Assembly (NCBI RefSeq): GCF_026210795.1
Contig: NC_089450.1
Coordinates: 930,001-994,000 of the forward strand
Source: Rhizophagus irregularis
Lineage: Eukaryota > Glomeromycota > Glomeromycetes > Glomerales > Glomeraceae
DNA length: 64,000 nt
Direction: 5' to 3'
In this document: positions 34,441 to 47,253 of the stretch, piece after piece
How positions within the stretch are numbered: position 1 is the stretch's first letter
How the letters are laid out: each line of letters opens with the position of its first letter
The notes under the pieces: model-generated
Databases searched by the model: none
Told to the model about the DNA's origin: nothing
Seen by the model: the letters and a program-made list of their open reading frames with translations, nothing else
Translations under genes and position numbers: made by a program

Positions 34441-35759
34441 GTTTCATTGGTTTCTTGAGATCTTTTTTTCCAGAGAACGGAAAATTCCAATATTTTATCA
34501 TAGATTATTCCCTTTGTCTTTGCCATTTTTGCCTTTACCATTTTGTATAATCACACTAATCTAGTTGCTTTATCAAATAATTGAGCTAGATAAAGCAATG
34601 GAACTGTAGAAGAATTTCGGTAGGGGCCGCGGCTGAAATCTCTTTTGGTTAACGAAGTTGAAGGTACCGAATACCGATACTTCTAGTATCACATCTCCTG
34701 ATGGTAACTGGTTACAAATCTTTTTTTTCTCACTTCCTTTAACTAATCTTGTCGTTTACCCTTCGTGAGCTATTAATAAATAATTAGGTAAATATATTTT
34801 CTCAATTTTATATCTCAAAATGGCTGAAGAATTGCTGGTTATTTTAACTGCACAAACTCTTGATACAACTAGAATTAAAAAAAAAATAAATGAAAACCAA
34901 TTGAATCTATCATGAAATTTTGTAATTTTTGACTTAAATACATCATTATAATTTTTTTGTTAAGGAAGATTGTAAAATTCAAATAATCTATATAATAAAG
35001 ACTGGAGGTTACCTATAAACTGAATTGTTAAGAATTTTTTTTTTTTTAAAAAAAATAATAATTAATAATTAAAAATATAGTTATAAATAAACATATATCA
35101 TATCTATAATATCTATATAATAAAATATTTATAAGTGTTCTTTGATAATAAATAAAAATATATATATACACATATAAATTATATAATAAATATGTAACAC
35201 TATGTCTTATATATATACTATACCGAGTGAAAAAACAAAATACAATGTCATTTGTACTAGGCGTTATTCGCGCGTACCGCAAACGTTGAAAAATATAATT
35301 ATAAGTGGTACTGTACCATTGATAGTAACGGTACCAACAACGTTATTTGAGTTAAATTCGAAATGAGTATTTTCCATAATTTTATTTGAGATAAATATTT
35401 AGAAAAAGAGATGGTTTTAAATCAAAACATTTTATAACAAAAAAGAAAAGAGGTGACTACTGGATAAAATTTATCCAACAATTTTTAATCTAACCTTTTG
35501 AATATCTGTAACATGTGTTTTTAAAGTTTAACCAATAAATTATCATTGATTCGTTTACTGTGCATAATGAAAGTTATTGATATATTAATTGATAGTAGAT
35601 ATTAACCATATATAACCATACCTATCCAAATATATATATTATATAATCTATTGATTTCCGATCATATATATCATGGCGTTATTGTGCATCATAAACCGTG
35701 AAAATTCAAAACAAAAAAAGTATTAATAAGATATTTGAAAGTCATTGAATAGTATTAAA
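34441..35759. other. AT-rich stretch
   Basis: A GC-richer island lies at 34610-34700 (gggccgcggctgaaatctc). Otherwise AT-rich, without genes or clear repeats. Confidence 0.35.
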
Positions 35760-36620
35760 ATGTTTAGTCTAATAAAAAAAAGAATTTTCTCCAAAATTCT
35801 GAGATTTTGAGACAGAAAAACAGAATTCGTAAAACCTACTGTATTTATTCATTTTAAGATATTCGGTATAGATTATTAAATGAACAGTCTTATGATATGA
35901 AAAAAAATTCCCAAAGAATGTATTGATTATTGAATGCAGCATGATCAGTCTCATGATTCATGATAACAAAAAAATTTTCCAAATGAATGTGTTGAATGCA
36001 CGCCGCTAATTCTATTCGTTTGAGACGAAAAAAAAACAGGTTTCATAAACATATTTTTACTTTATTTAAAGATTTTTAAGGTACTCAAAACAAATTTTTA
36101 AAGTTCATTCAATTATATCAATTATATTAAAATTTTAAGTATTGAAGAATAGTTATTTTGAGACGGCATATACTATATATTCTTTAAAGATGTTCGGTCA
36201 GGAACTTTAATTAATATTAAAATGGTTTACTTTAAAGTTCTAGATTCTTTAACAATGAATTGTATTGAATATAGTTATTTTATCTAAGACGAAAACCTTA
36301 TTCCGTGAGCGTTTTTTAGATTTAAGATATTCGGCATACTTAGGTTAAAATTTTTTCCCCAAAGAATTTATTGAATGCACGTAACAATCTAGACGGAAAA
36401 ATGGATCCGTAAATATATTTTTATTTTATTAAGATATTCCAAAAAACGTACTATTTCAATTTAAATTAAAATGAGGACTTTTTCTTATTGATTTGAGACG
36501 GACATTCCGTAAAACATAACATATAATTTCAAATGAGAATTTTTCCCCAAAATCATTATTTGAAATGGAAAAGAGATTCCGTAACATATTTTTATAATAT
36601 TGATAACAATTTAAGTTTTC
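35760..36620. repeat. Degenerate tandem array, about 110-130 bp units
   Basis: Phrases of the type gagacggaaa..attccgtaaa..tatttttattttatttaagatattcggta recur near 35810, 36018, 36160, 36285, 36385, 36490 and 36560. The copies are strongly diverged, which makes this an old tandem array. Confidence 0.5.
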
Positions 36621-36639
36621 TGTAACATATTTTATAAGG

Positions 36640-36772
36640 GCATTGCTAAATCTCACCGCACCAGCATTAGCAAATATTAACAGGCAAAGTTTCATGACAT
36701 TGTTAATTCTGCCCAAAATTCTATCCTAATTCTGGTAAGATGATCATCATCAGCGGTGATATTTAGCAATAC
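36640..36772. mobile_element. 133-bp MITE
   Basis: Inverted ends: cattgctaaatctcaccgc (36641-36659) pairs with gcggtgatatttagcaata (36753-36771), two mismatches. The interior is noncoding. No clear target duplication was identified, so the superfamily is undetermined. Confidence 0.6.
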
Positions 36773-36821
36773 TGACTCATTTTATAATATTGATTAAGTT
36801 TTACGTTAATTGAAAACATAT

Positions 36822-38900
36822 TTTATCATTTATTAAATGCTTAGTAAATGTATTGTTTTTTTAATCGTTAGTGTGATGCAAAACATTTAGCCTAATGACC
36901 AAATGATCAAATGATAGAACAATTACATTTCATTTAGAGTACGCCAAATGATAGATAAAAATAATTACATTTTGGGGTATGTACATATATACATATTTCA
37001 GAACAAAGGAATTTAAAATAAACGATTTGTAATTGTGATATTTTGAATTTTAAATACTTCATATTAAACCGGTAATGGACATTTTTCTTTGTATTTTTTT
37101 ACATTGATTGAGGCAACATATTCAGGACGCCATTAAATAATACTATCATAAATGAATAACTTTTTTAAATGATTTAATCAATCAACGAATGATTTATGGT
37201 TGTTTATTGAAATCGATTTAAGGATATCATAATGATCATAATGAACACCGTTATATTTTACCAAAATTAGCATAGGGAACCCATAATGTTCATAATGCTG
37301 GTAAAGTGCCGGACGAATTAAGTATTTAAGTGGCAAGAATCACGTGGAATAATGCTGATCTTTGAATTTTTTTTTAAAAAAAACCTGAACCGATCAAGTT
37401 TTTTTTATCATTTATTAAATGTTATAAAATATATTATTTCTAATCGTTAGCATGGTGCAAAACATTTAGCCTAATGACCAAATGATCAAATAATAGAACA
37501 CATTTTAGAGTACGTATATAGTATGCACATATTTCAAACCGAAGGAATTAAATTAAATGACTTGTGTGATACTTGGAATTCTAAATACTTTATTGTTAAT
37601 GTGTTTTTTACATTAATTGAGGCAACATATTCAGGACGCCGTTAAATAATACTACAGTATCATAAATGAATAACTTTTTAAGTGATTTAATTAAATTTAT
37701 ACAATCAACGAATGATTTATGGTTATTTATTGAAAATCGATTTAAGGGTGTCATAATGATCATAATGAAACATTGTTATGTTTACCAAAATTAGCATAGG
37801 GAACTCATAATGTTCATAATGCTGGTAAAGTGCCGGACAAATTAATTGATGCTGACCTTTCGAATTTTTTTAAGTTTTTTTTCATTATTAAATGTTTATT
37901 AAATATATTATTTTCTAATCGTTAGCATGATGCAGCTTTAATTACCAAATGATCAAATGATAGAATAATTACATTTTATTTAGAGGTACGCCAAATTATA
38001 GATAAAAATAATTAATTTACACAGCTTTAATTACCAAATGATCAAATGATAGAATAATTACATTTTATTTAGAGGTACGCCAAATTATAGATAAAAATAA
38101 TTAATTTACATTTTGAGTATGTACATATGAACATATTTCAGAACAAAAGAATTAGAATTCTAAATAATTTTTTTTATGTGATTTTTACATTAATTGAGGT
38201 ACCATATTCAGAGTGCCGTTAAATAATATTACAGTATCATAAATGAATAACTTTTTTAAATGATTATACAATCAACGAATGATTTATGGTTATTTATTGA
38301 AAATCGATTTAAGGGTATCAAAATGATCATAATGAAACACTGTTATATTTACCAAAATTAGCATAGGGAACTAACTCATATGTTCATAATGCTGGTAAAG
38401 TGTCGGACAAATTAAGTATTTAAGCGGTAAGAATCACGTGGATTGATGCTGACCTTTCGAATTTTTTTTTCATTTATTAAATATATTATTTTCTAATCGT
38501 TAGCATGATGTAAAACATTTAGCCCTAATTACCAAATGATCAAATGATAGAACAATTACATTTTATTTAGGGGTACGCCAAATTATAGATAAAAATAATC
38601 AATTTACATTTTGGGTATGTACATATGAACATATTTTAGAACAAAAGAATTAGAATTCTAAATAATTTTTTTTATGTGTTTTTTACATTAATTGAGGTAA
38701 CATATTCAGGACGCCGTTAAATAATACTACAGTATCATAAATGAATAACTTTTTTAAATGATTTAAATAAATTTATACAATCAACGAATGATTTATGGTT
38801 ATTAATTGAAAATCGATTTAAGGATATCATAATGATCATAATGAAACACTGTTATATTTTACCATTAAGAATCATGTGGATTGTTGTAGATCTTTCGAAA
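36822..38900. repeat. Satellite-like tandem array, four copies of about 480-580 bp
   Basis: The anchor phrase aatcgttag.rtgatg recurs at about 36863, 37442, 37917 and 38495. Each unit contains, in order, ccaaatgatcaaatgatag, a gtacgccaaat block, a long AT block, caacatattcagga.gcc.ttaaataata, caatcaacgaatgatttatgg, atcataatgatcataatga, and an ataatgctggtaaagtgccgg end. Copies differ by indels, and the last is truncated. No open reading frame spans a unit. Confidence 0.85.
37933..38110. repeat. Perfect 89-bp tandem duplication inside the satellite
   Basis: 37933-38021 and 38022-38110 read identically (both start cagctttaattacc). This points to a recent slippage or unequal-exchange event within one unit. 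Confidence 0.85.
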
Positions 38901-39952
38901 TTCTAATAATTCTATTCAGATAACCATATTGACATATATCCGCAACATTTCGATTTACTTTGATAACTCCCAAAATAATTTGATTGGAAATTTTAATTTT
39001 ATTACCTTTAATCTATTTTTTTTTATATAAAAGCTAAAAGAAAAAGCATCAATCAAATATTTTGTATTAATATTCGGTATAGTATATATAAGTATACAGT
39101 ACATATTACATACAGATTTTTTTAAATTATAAATGAATATGAATTCCATATAATAAATTGAAGTTAATTGTACTTGATCTCCAATAAATTTACCAATGTT
39201 GGATTCTTATTCTTTTGAATGAAACTTTTTGAATGAATGAATGATTTTCGATATGTATATCGTATGATATTCTGTTATGAATGCCGAAAATCATTTTTAA
39301 ATAACTCCGTAAATCATAAATAATGAATTCTTAACATATAATTGGTTATAGAATATGTAAAAAAAAAAACTAATGGTTAAAAAGATTAAACTGAAATGTT
39401 AAAAAGTATTGGTTTATTTTTGTACAAGTACATAGTACAAGTACAATATTCAAAAGTATTTATAGTATATTTATATTTATTTTATAAATAGTCATATATA
39501 TACAGTATATATATATATATATATGTATGTACAGTATATCAGTATTTCAGGGATTCAGGAGCTTTCAGGAGTGATGGTAATACGAGCAACACAGGTACTG
39601 AAAATAAAGTATGGTATTTATTATAATTATGATACGTAAGACAAATATGACCATCTTTGACCAGTACGACATCTAGTACGACATGACCCTCTTGAAAGCA
39701 TATCTTTATCCTTTATCTTGCCGTAAAATGAGAGAGATTGCCGTAGAATTATATCATTATATTTACTATTGAGGAACAATTTTAAAGAATTACGTTTTAT
39801 TTAATAACAAAATAATTGTATTTCATTTCTTATAATATTAAAAAAATCATTCAGAATTTTAATTAAAAAAATAAACAATATTAATAATAACGGCTAAATC
39901 TATTTAGTAAATTTATATGTTCATTTTAATTTTTAATTGTTTCGAAATTTAA

Positions 39953-40134
39953 TAAATTTACTATTTAAGAATTTTTTTATGAAAGTAATATCGCTTATCA
40001 CAATAACGAGCGCCTTCCAACCAAATTTCATTAAAATCGAATTTACTATTTTAAGACTTTTTTTTATGAGAATAACATCGTTATCGTACCACTTATTCAC
40101 ATATAACGAACGCCTTCTAACCAAATTTTATTAA
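39953..40134. repeat. Two-copy tandem repeat, about 85-96 bp
   Basis: Two units, each from aatttactatttaaga to a cgccttc.aaccaaatttattaa ending, lie side by side (39953-40037 and 40039-40134). The second has a 10-bp insertion. Confidence 0.7.
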
Positions 40135-40835
40135 CTATTTTATTAACTACTGTATCAAATGCAATCATCAAGTATTCTAAACAAATTTATTTCCATTGCA
40201 TTGCAGTGCATTCAATCTACTGCTTCCCTTACTTTATTTTAATCCATAACAAAGATACTTTAGTTATAATATAAACACTACAAAATCATTAACTATTCTA
40301 ACAGTTTTATGATTTTTATACCAATAAAAATCTTCATATCACATTCTACGGTAGGAATACTTAACATATTAAAATATTTACAATTATATATACTCAATTT
40401 CGGTCAGAAAAATTTCCACTAAGATATATAGAAGCGGAGGACTATTTATGGAGCATAGGCTGCATAGCAATAAATAAAAAAATGTTTATCCGATGTAATT
40501 AATCGTCCATCGTACTCTATGTTGTATGATCGTTATACAGTAATTGGCGATATTTCAATTTCCCTAGGAATTGATAATTCCTAATTTATAAAACACTATT
40601 TTCATCCTGATTAATATAAATAAATGAATGAATTATATAACATTAATAAATTATACCATAAAATATTGGTTCTTATCTATTTCAATTTTACAATCATAAC
40701 ATTCCCTAACTATGTATTTCAATTTTACATTCATAACTACAAAATTAAGATAAAATTATATATAGAATACTTTTTTTTTTTAATTAAATTGAATATATAC
40801 ATGTATTATGTATATTATTGGATGAGCTATATCAA

Positions 40836-40880
40836 TGATTGGATGAAAATGGGCTACGTAGTGGCCATTTTCACCAATCA
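40836..40880. repeat. Foldback with gctacgtagtgg loop
   Basis: tgattggatgaaaatgg and ccattttcaccaatca pair around a loop containing ctacgtag. It resembles the foldback at 42508-42592, whose loop holds actacgta. Confidence 0.6.
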
Positions 40881-41303
40881 ATGAAGGGCCTGTGACAGTT
40901 AACGTTCTGACGTTTTTGTTCATGCATTAATTATAACATCATAAATAATCCTATTGGGCTGAACGATATTGATATTTGATATGTCGATAAATCTGAAGAA
41001 TTTACTGGTTCCAGAAGATTGTTGAAATTTAAAAATCTACTAGTGTAAAATGGTTGAGGATATATAGTATATGACGGTAAGGTATCTCAGATTCATGGCA
41101 TAATTTCATAAATAATTTGTGTTTCATCAGCTTGAGAATTCATCATGAGCTATATCATAATAAGAAGGCAATCCTGTACATATTCTAAATCCAAAATAAA
41201 ATAAATATCAATTGCTTGAGTTAAAGGTATCATTTAAATACTGCCTTAAGCTACCATTTCTTGCACGTATCATTACCGCATTTGTTTAGGATTTTTAGTA
41301 ATA

Positions 41304-41500
41304 CACAGTGAAATTCGATATACCGGAACCTTGATATAAGTAAAGTCTTGATATATCGGAATTGGAGTCTGGAACGGATTATCATAATCTATAATTAATT
41401 TACCCTCGATATAACGGATTTCTCGATATAACGGATTTTTGACAAATTTTATTAATGGAACGGATGGCTCCATTATATCGAATTTCACTGACTCACTGTG
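41304..41500. mobile_element. Tc1/mariner (pogo-like) MITE, 197 bp
   Basis: Ends read CACAGTGAAATTCGATATA inward from the left; from the right, after an outer CACAGTGAGT, CAGTGAAATTCGATATA. A TA dinucleotide lies immediately outside each end (41302-41303 and 41501-41502). The CAGTGAAA..CGATATA terminus with TA target duplication is characteristic of pogo/Tigger-type elements. Inside, ctcgatataacggattt occurs twice, as in subterminal repeats. A 77-codon frame on the - strand is incidental. Confidence 0.8.
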
Positions 41501-41502
41501 TA

Positions 41503-44500
41503 CCATAGCAACGAGTTAGATAGAATGAATTAATCATAAAATCTTTGTTATAAAAAAAATTAATTTTACAATGATAAATAATAAACTTAGAATTTATCTT
41601 TTTATAAAAATAATTAATTTATATAAAAAGGTTATTATACTTACTTCTCTTAAAAAAATTCTTCAGATTTATGTAAACATTTTAAAGCGACCACTAAAAT
41701 CATCTCCATTGATTGACTAAATATTTTACATTTTTTGAATCTATCAAAATCTATCCATTCTATAATTTCTCTATAATTTTTATACTTTTAATTGTACTTT
41801 TTGAATAAATTTATCAATATTATCATTTCCACTAGTCCAATTTTTGAAAATTTGATGAAAATTACATTTACATAAATGATAACTCATATTTGCATTCTTT
41901 ACATAAACCATTATATTTATAACTTTATAACGTTTTTAATTATTAATTAACAAATTTTATTCTTTTGTTAAATTTTTATAATCTTTATTTGATAAAACAC
42001 ATAACAAGAGAATCTAATTTTTTTCATCATATTTAACAAGAAAGATAGATTGAAAATTATGAAATTTTAAAAAAATATATGACAATATTCTAACGATAAT
42101 ATTTTCATGATCAAAATCTTCTATTTGATTTATATTAACTTTCGTTTTATGAAATTAATCATCCTTTTTGTATCTAACAAATAATAAATGGGACATATCA
42201 AACACATAATAATCAGGGAATATAATTTATTTAACAAGAAAGGTATATTTAAAAATTATGAAATTAAGATATCCTTTTTTATAATATTTAAAACGTTAAT
42301 TGAAATACAGAAATTTCTATTATCGCGGTCACCGAGTTTTTCAAAGAATCAAAGATAATCAAAAAAAATTATGTCACCTGTCAAGTTTTGAGATTTTACA
42401 TAATTTTTATTTAGGTCGGTTATCTCATATTACTATGTATTAGCATAATAATAAAATTATTGGATAGTTTATTATAAAAATTGCATGAACGTCCCGTCAA
42501 ACCGATAATATTATTATTGGATGATTATATAATAGTCTGATGCGGCACTACGTACCGCTACTAGACCATTATATAATCATCCAATAATATATAATGATCA
42601 GGTAATATATGTAATACAACTCATTAACAAATCATGTGGAAATTGGAAAACCGGTTTAATTGATACTATATCAATTAACAAAAATCGTAATATCAAAAAG
42701 CCTACAAAAAAATCGGTTACTGTATTGTATAAATTACATCTCGTGTACCAAGTACAACTTGAACCTGATTGACCTAACACAATATATGCGAGTCAAGAAT
42801 GTGGACCATGTGATATATTTAGGGGTAACATACAGTAATTGATACTGGATAAATATGTACTGTATAAATGAACAGTGATTTATTTTGAACATTGTGACAA
42901 ATAATATGGACCAGTCTAGACCTTTAATTTATAGTAAAAAATATATTTAGATCAACGATTTGCAACTAATTATCACAAACATGGTGTCACACATACTATA
43001 CAGTACGTACATCGGTATTCGGTAAACGTACCATGGTATTATGAACCATACGACCATACGCATGATAACATAATTACTATAACATATATTCACGGTTCGT
43101 ACATACTGTACATAGCATGACATTATGATAACCTTATTAACCTTTTGTAGTAAATCTTCCACATACATGAAAAAAACGTATGATTAACTGACTTCAAATC
43201 GCCAGTCGTAAAAATAATTTTTAATTTTTTTTAATTACAATACTCGCAATAAACAATCTCCTGTAAATGTAACCATAATAAAGTATTAAAAATTTATTAA
43301 TTAACAACTCAACATATTTTTATCTGTATTCTGATAATCCGCAATTATGACGAATTATGATAATGATGATTATTATTTTTGTAAAATATGAAAATATGAT
43401 ATATATAAAAAAAAAAAAAGAATAAATAGGATTAAGAGTGACACGATACAAATAAAGAAATTAAAAAAAAACTTTTAATAATTTAATACGCGTATCTAGA
43501 ACAATAGTAATAATTATCATAACATTCATTAAAATTGGAACTAGAATTAGAATTTTGGAATTTTGGAATTTTTTTTTTTTTTACATGAAAAAGATGAACT
43601 TTTTGTTTTGACACTTAAAGAAAGTTTAGAAAAATTTTAAATAATAATAATAAAAATTTTGAACAAACTTTAAAATTTTTTAAGTTCCGTCTGGAACTCT
43701 TGATCTACAAAAAAAGAAAAATGGTTTGTAGATCATAAATAAACAGATTTCCCTTATATTTTAATGTGCATTAGGATTTGCTGAAGAAATAAACCATTGA
43801 AATATTAACATTTTAATATATTTTATTATTATGTTTATCATAAACAAAAGCTTGGCATAATATGAATTAATATTAGTTTGATATGTTTAATTTCTGATAT
43901 GATTGATGTGATTGATTGATGTATTTAGATTGATGTATTTTGATTGATGTTAAACAAACAAATTCAAAAAAAAAAAAAAAAAAAAAGAGGAAATTTAAGA
44001 GGAGAAAAAAAATAAAAAAAAAAAAATAAAACAAAAAATAAAATAAAGTGCATTTGATTATTTAATTAACTTATTTAGGGATAAATTATTTTTAAATTGT
44101 TATTGTGAATTAGGAAATTTAAAAAGAACCCTTTATTATTTACAGTTACACAAAACATTTTACAATGTATTATTGTGCATTATTACGTTTTTTTTTTGTA
44201 CGTTCTAATTTAGTTAAACTCTCTTACGTAAAAAAAATTTTAAAAAAATAAATAAAATAATAAAAAACAGCAAAACAGATAGCAAGGAAGAAATAATACA
44301 TAAATAAAAATAAATAAACAAATAATAATAATTTAACTAATAATAAATAAAACAAAAAAAAACATTCGACAATAGAATAAATTTTTAGGTGGTTCCAGAT
44401 TGCTCTTTTTTTTCCCTATTTTTTTTTTTTGAATTAAGGATGGAATATTCTTGGGACTGTACCAATTCGCAGGTATATGGTTTGCTTATATTTGGTTGGA

Positions 44501-44600
44501 CAAAATTTAAGAACCCCTGATCACAAGCTTTATTTAAACAATGCTTTTTAACTTTCTTTTGTGATACGCTTGGCACATATGATCATTAACATGTTACAAT
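41503..44600. other. AT-rich stretch, no supported gene
   Basis: Open frames are short. The 62-codon frame at 44385-44576 (-) has no ATG in frame and directly abuts the 3' repeat array. Confidence 0.4.
42508..42592. repeat. Long foldback (about 28-bp arms)
   Basis: attattggatgattatataa (from 42511) and ttatataatcatccaataat (ending about 42589) are reverse complements extending over about 28 bp. The loop contains gcggcactacgtaccgc, a second small palindrome. Probably a foldback MITE. Confidence 0.75.
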
Positions 44601-44619
44601 TGTTACATTGATTTTTTTT

Positions 44620-45500
44620 TGACCCGAATTTTTTTTTTTTTTTTTACGAAAAAAAAAGAGAAAAAACAAGATTCATTTTTATTTAAAGAAAGAAATACAA
44701 AAAAATAAAAAAATAAATCAAACTAAATTTTTTTTTTTGATTTAAAATATAAGAGTGAAATAAACATTTTTTTATTGAAATTAATTATATTTTTTACTCG
44801 ATTTTTTTTTTTACGAAAAAAAAGAGAAAAAACAAGATTCATTTTTATTTAAAGAAAGAAATACAAAAAAATAAAAAAATAAATCAAACTAAATTTTTTT
44901 TTTGATTTAAAATATAAGAGTGAAATAAACATTTTTTTATTGAAATTAATTATATTTTTTACTCGATTTTTTTTTTACGAAAAAAAAGAGAAAAAACAAG
45001 ATTCATTTTTATTTAAAGAAAGAAATACAAAAAATATAAAAAAAAAATCAAACTAAATTTTTTTTTTTGATTTAAAATACAAGAGTGAAATAAACATTTT
45101 TTTATTGAAATTAATTATATTTTTTACTCGATTTTTTTTTTACGAAAAAAAAGAGAAAAAACAAGATTCATTTTTATTTAAAGAAAGAAATACAAAAAAT
45201 ATAAAAAAAAAATCAAACTAAAATCTTTTTTTTGATTTAAAATACAAGAGACATTTTTTTTGGAATTAATTATATTTTTTACACGAATTTTTTTTTTTTT
45301 AAGAAAAAAAGAGAAAATCAAGATTCATTTTATTTAAAGAAAGAAATACAAAAAAAAAATAATAAAAATTTTTGGAATTAATTATATTTTTTACCCGAAT
45401 TTTTTTTTATGAAAAAAAAAGAGAAAAAACAAGATTCATTTTTTATTTAAAGAAAGAAATACAAAAAAAAAATAAAAAAAAAATAAAACAACATTTTTTT
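44620..45500. repeat. Six-copy tandem array, about 165-bp unit
   Basis: The block acgaaaaaaaagagaaaa, caagattcattttta, tttaaagaaagaaatac, a gatttaaaata.aagagtg segment and gaaattaattatatttttta repeats with starts near 44646, 44813, 44977, 45142, 45301 and 45409. Spacings are 167, 164, 165, 159 and 108 bp. The first copies are nearly identical and the last two are shortened and diverged. The array lies about 100 bp beyond the stop codon of the F-box gene, so it may be transcribed as its 3' UTR. Confidence 0.85.
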
Positions 45501-45600
45501 TTTTGGAATTAATTATTTTAATTTTTGAAATTTTTTTTTTTATACATTAGTTAATTATATATAATATATAATATGCTACGTGTTTAAAAAACCTTGAAAC

Positions 45601-47253
45601 TTAAATAGGTTCTTGGAACCAATCAGGAGTGGATCCAATAATTCTGTAGGGTCCCTTTTTCTTAATATTTGTAAACTTTTCTAAAAGAGATCTACTTAAT
45701 TTCAATGTTTTTAAACTACTCATTTTATTGCAATAATCCCTAATTAATAAGGATATTTTTTTATCGGGTTCTTGGACATTAAATAATTCTAATGTATTTA
45801 AGTGGACAAAACAACCACTTAAGAATACTTTAAGTAATTCTTGAGTGATTGAAAGATTACATGATAATGTAATCAAAGAAAAGGGAAGGGAATGTGCCAA
45901 TTGGTCAATCATTTGTTCTGTAAATAATGTATATTCTTCTCTAGGAGATTCAATATACAAATATTTTAAATTTGACATGACTGACATCACTTTACTAAAT
46001 CTCACTATTGTTTGAGATTTAATTATTATACGTAAATGGGTCAAATTCCCCGAATATTTTTTTAAATTTACAAATATTTCGGGGCAAAAATATTTGCAAG
46101 AAAACATTTCTAAATTTGTTGAAATTAATTGTAATAACAAGCAAATTTCATATTCGTCATGTTCCGAATAATTTGTTTGATTTTGCAAATAATTAAGATT
46201 TTTAATAGAAAAATTTACACCATCATATTTAAGCAATGGTATAAAATCATTCTTATGAAATTCTTTTACTTCTAATGTATTTAAATTATAACAAACAGAT
46301 AATAATTCTATAAGAGTACTTAATCTGAATTTACCATCTAATTTTAAATGGTTTAAAGTATGAGCTTGAGTTGCTAATGCATTGAAAATAATTTTATCTG
46401 ATTGTCGTAACCAAATATCGTTAATTTCAAAACTGGCCAAGATTTTTTGAGATTTTATTAAATTAGCGATTGAATGATATATCGCTTGAATATTAAAATC
46501 TTTACGTTTAATGTGAAATGAAAGGTGCCGAATATTTGTTGCCGATTTTGATATACTTAAAAAAAGATTTGGCCATGTTACTTTGTATATTTCATCTTTA
46601 ATACAAAATCCGTTAAATTTAAACGAATTAATTTTATTAAGAGCGTTGTAATCTTCATTGTCTTTATTTCTTCCGAATAATGACAATGAATGATCCAGGG
46701 TTAAAATTATTTGACTTGACAGGTGAGACCTATAATAGTCAAATTTCCTGATCCCTCTGGAACGTGTGAAAATCATATTGATGATCACATTTGAAATGAT
46801 CACCCTTTTCTCATGCATGCATAGGAAATCTACTTCATTTCCGGTGGTAAAATCTTCTACAGCAACCGCAAGGTTGTTGTAGTTAAATGTTAATAAAAAG
46901 GATGGGTAATTGAAGAGAGGTCGGGGTAATTGTGGTATGCGAATATTTTGTTGAACCAGTAATGCTTTTTCGTGCTCATCTAAACATGTTATATAAGTAC
47001 GAATGGCAAAGTATCCATATTCGTTTCGTTTTAAAAACGGGTCACTCCAAAGGATAGGCATAACCAATCTACACCATAATCTGCATACTAAGATGCAAGA
47101 TAGTAAAGTTGTTCGATCATCACTAAGATGACGGAATATCTCATCTAATACATCAGGAATTAGTGATGGTTTTGATTTAGTTAATTTTGGAAACGAAGGA
47201 AATTGAAATTTTAATTTATATGGTACTCTTTTTACAAGGGAATTTCCCTTCAT
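45601..47253 (-). CDS. F-box protein with LRR-like C-terminus
   Basis: A single uninterrupted exon of 550 aa, ATG at 47253, stop TAA. Residues about 31-74 form an F-box: SLIPDVLDEIFRHL, then LLSCILVCRLWCRLVMPILW with the conserved CRLW and LW positions. F-boxes bind Skp1 and recruit substrates to SCF ubiquitin ligases in nucleus and cytosol. The remainder has irregular repeats of about 25-30 aa with L..L.l.....l consensus (for example LNHLKLDGKF, LNTLEVKEF, LKYLYIESP, LKTLKLSRS), matching degenerate leucine-rich repeats used for substrate binding. This is one of the commonest large families in Rhizophagus. The gene appears intact. Its 3' side borders a tandem array; its 5' side has a TATA-like sequence about 230 bp upstream. 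Confidence 0.9.
   Translation of the reverse strand: MKGNSLVKRVPYKLKFQFPSFPKLTKSKPSLIPDVLDEIFRHLSDDRTTLLSCILVCRLWCRLVMPILWSDPFLKRNEYGYFAIRTYITCLDEHEKALLVQQNIRIPQLPRPLFNYPSFLLTFNYNNLAVAVEDFTTGNEVDFLCMHEKRVIISNVIINMIFTRSRGIRKFDYYRSHLSSQIILTLDHSLSLFGRNKDNEDYNALNKINSFKFNGFCIKDEIYKVTWPNLFLSISKSATNIRHLSFHIKRKDFNIQAIYHSIANLIKSQKILASFEINDIWLRQSDKIIFNALATQAHTLNHLKLDGKFRLSTLIELLSVCYNLNTLEVKEFHKNDFIPLLKYDGVNFSIKNLNYLQNQTNYSEHDEYEICLLLQLISTNLEMFSCKYFCPEIFVNLKKYSGNLTHLRIIIKSQTIVRFSKVMSVMSNLKYLYIESPREEYTLFTEQMIDQLAHSLPFSLITLSCNLSITQELLKVFLSGCFVHLNTLELFNVQEPDKKISLLIRDYCNKMSSLKTLKLSRSLLEKFTNIKKKGPYRIIGSTPDWFQEPI

Larger units (their letters stand above)
38901..41300. other. AT-rich stretch, no gene
   Basis: An (AT)n microsatellite lies near 39490-39530. 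Open frames here are AT-biased noise. Confidence 0.4.

Noticed and set aside
41273-41506. 77-codon - strand frame MVHSESVKFD...
   Set aside because: It is coextensive with the pogo-like MITE; both ends are the terminal repeats.
44385-44576. 63-residue - strand frame with two Cys and a Lys-rich tail
   Set aside because: No ATG in frame, no upstream exon, and it sits beside low-complexity poly-T DNA.
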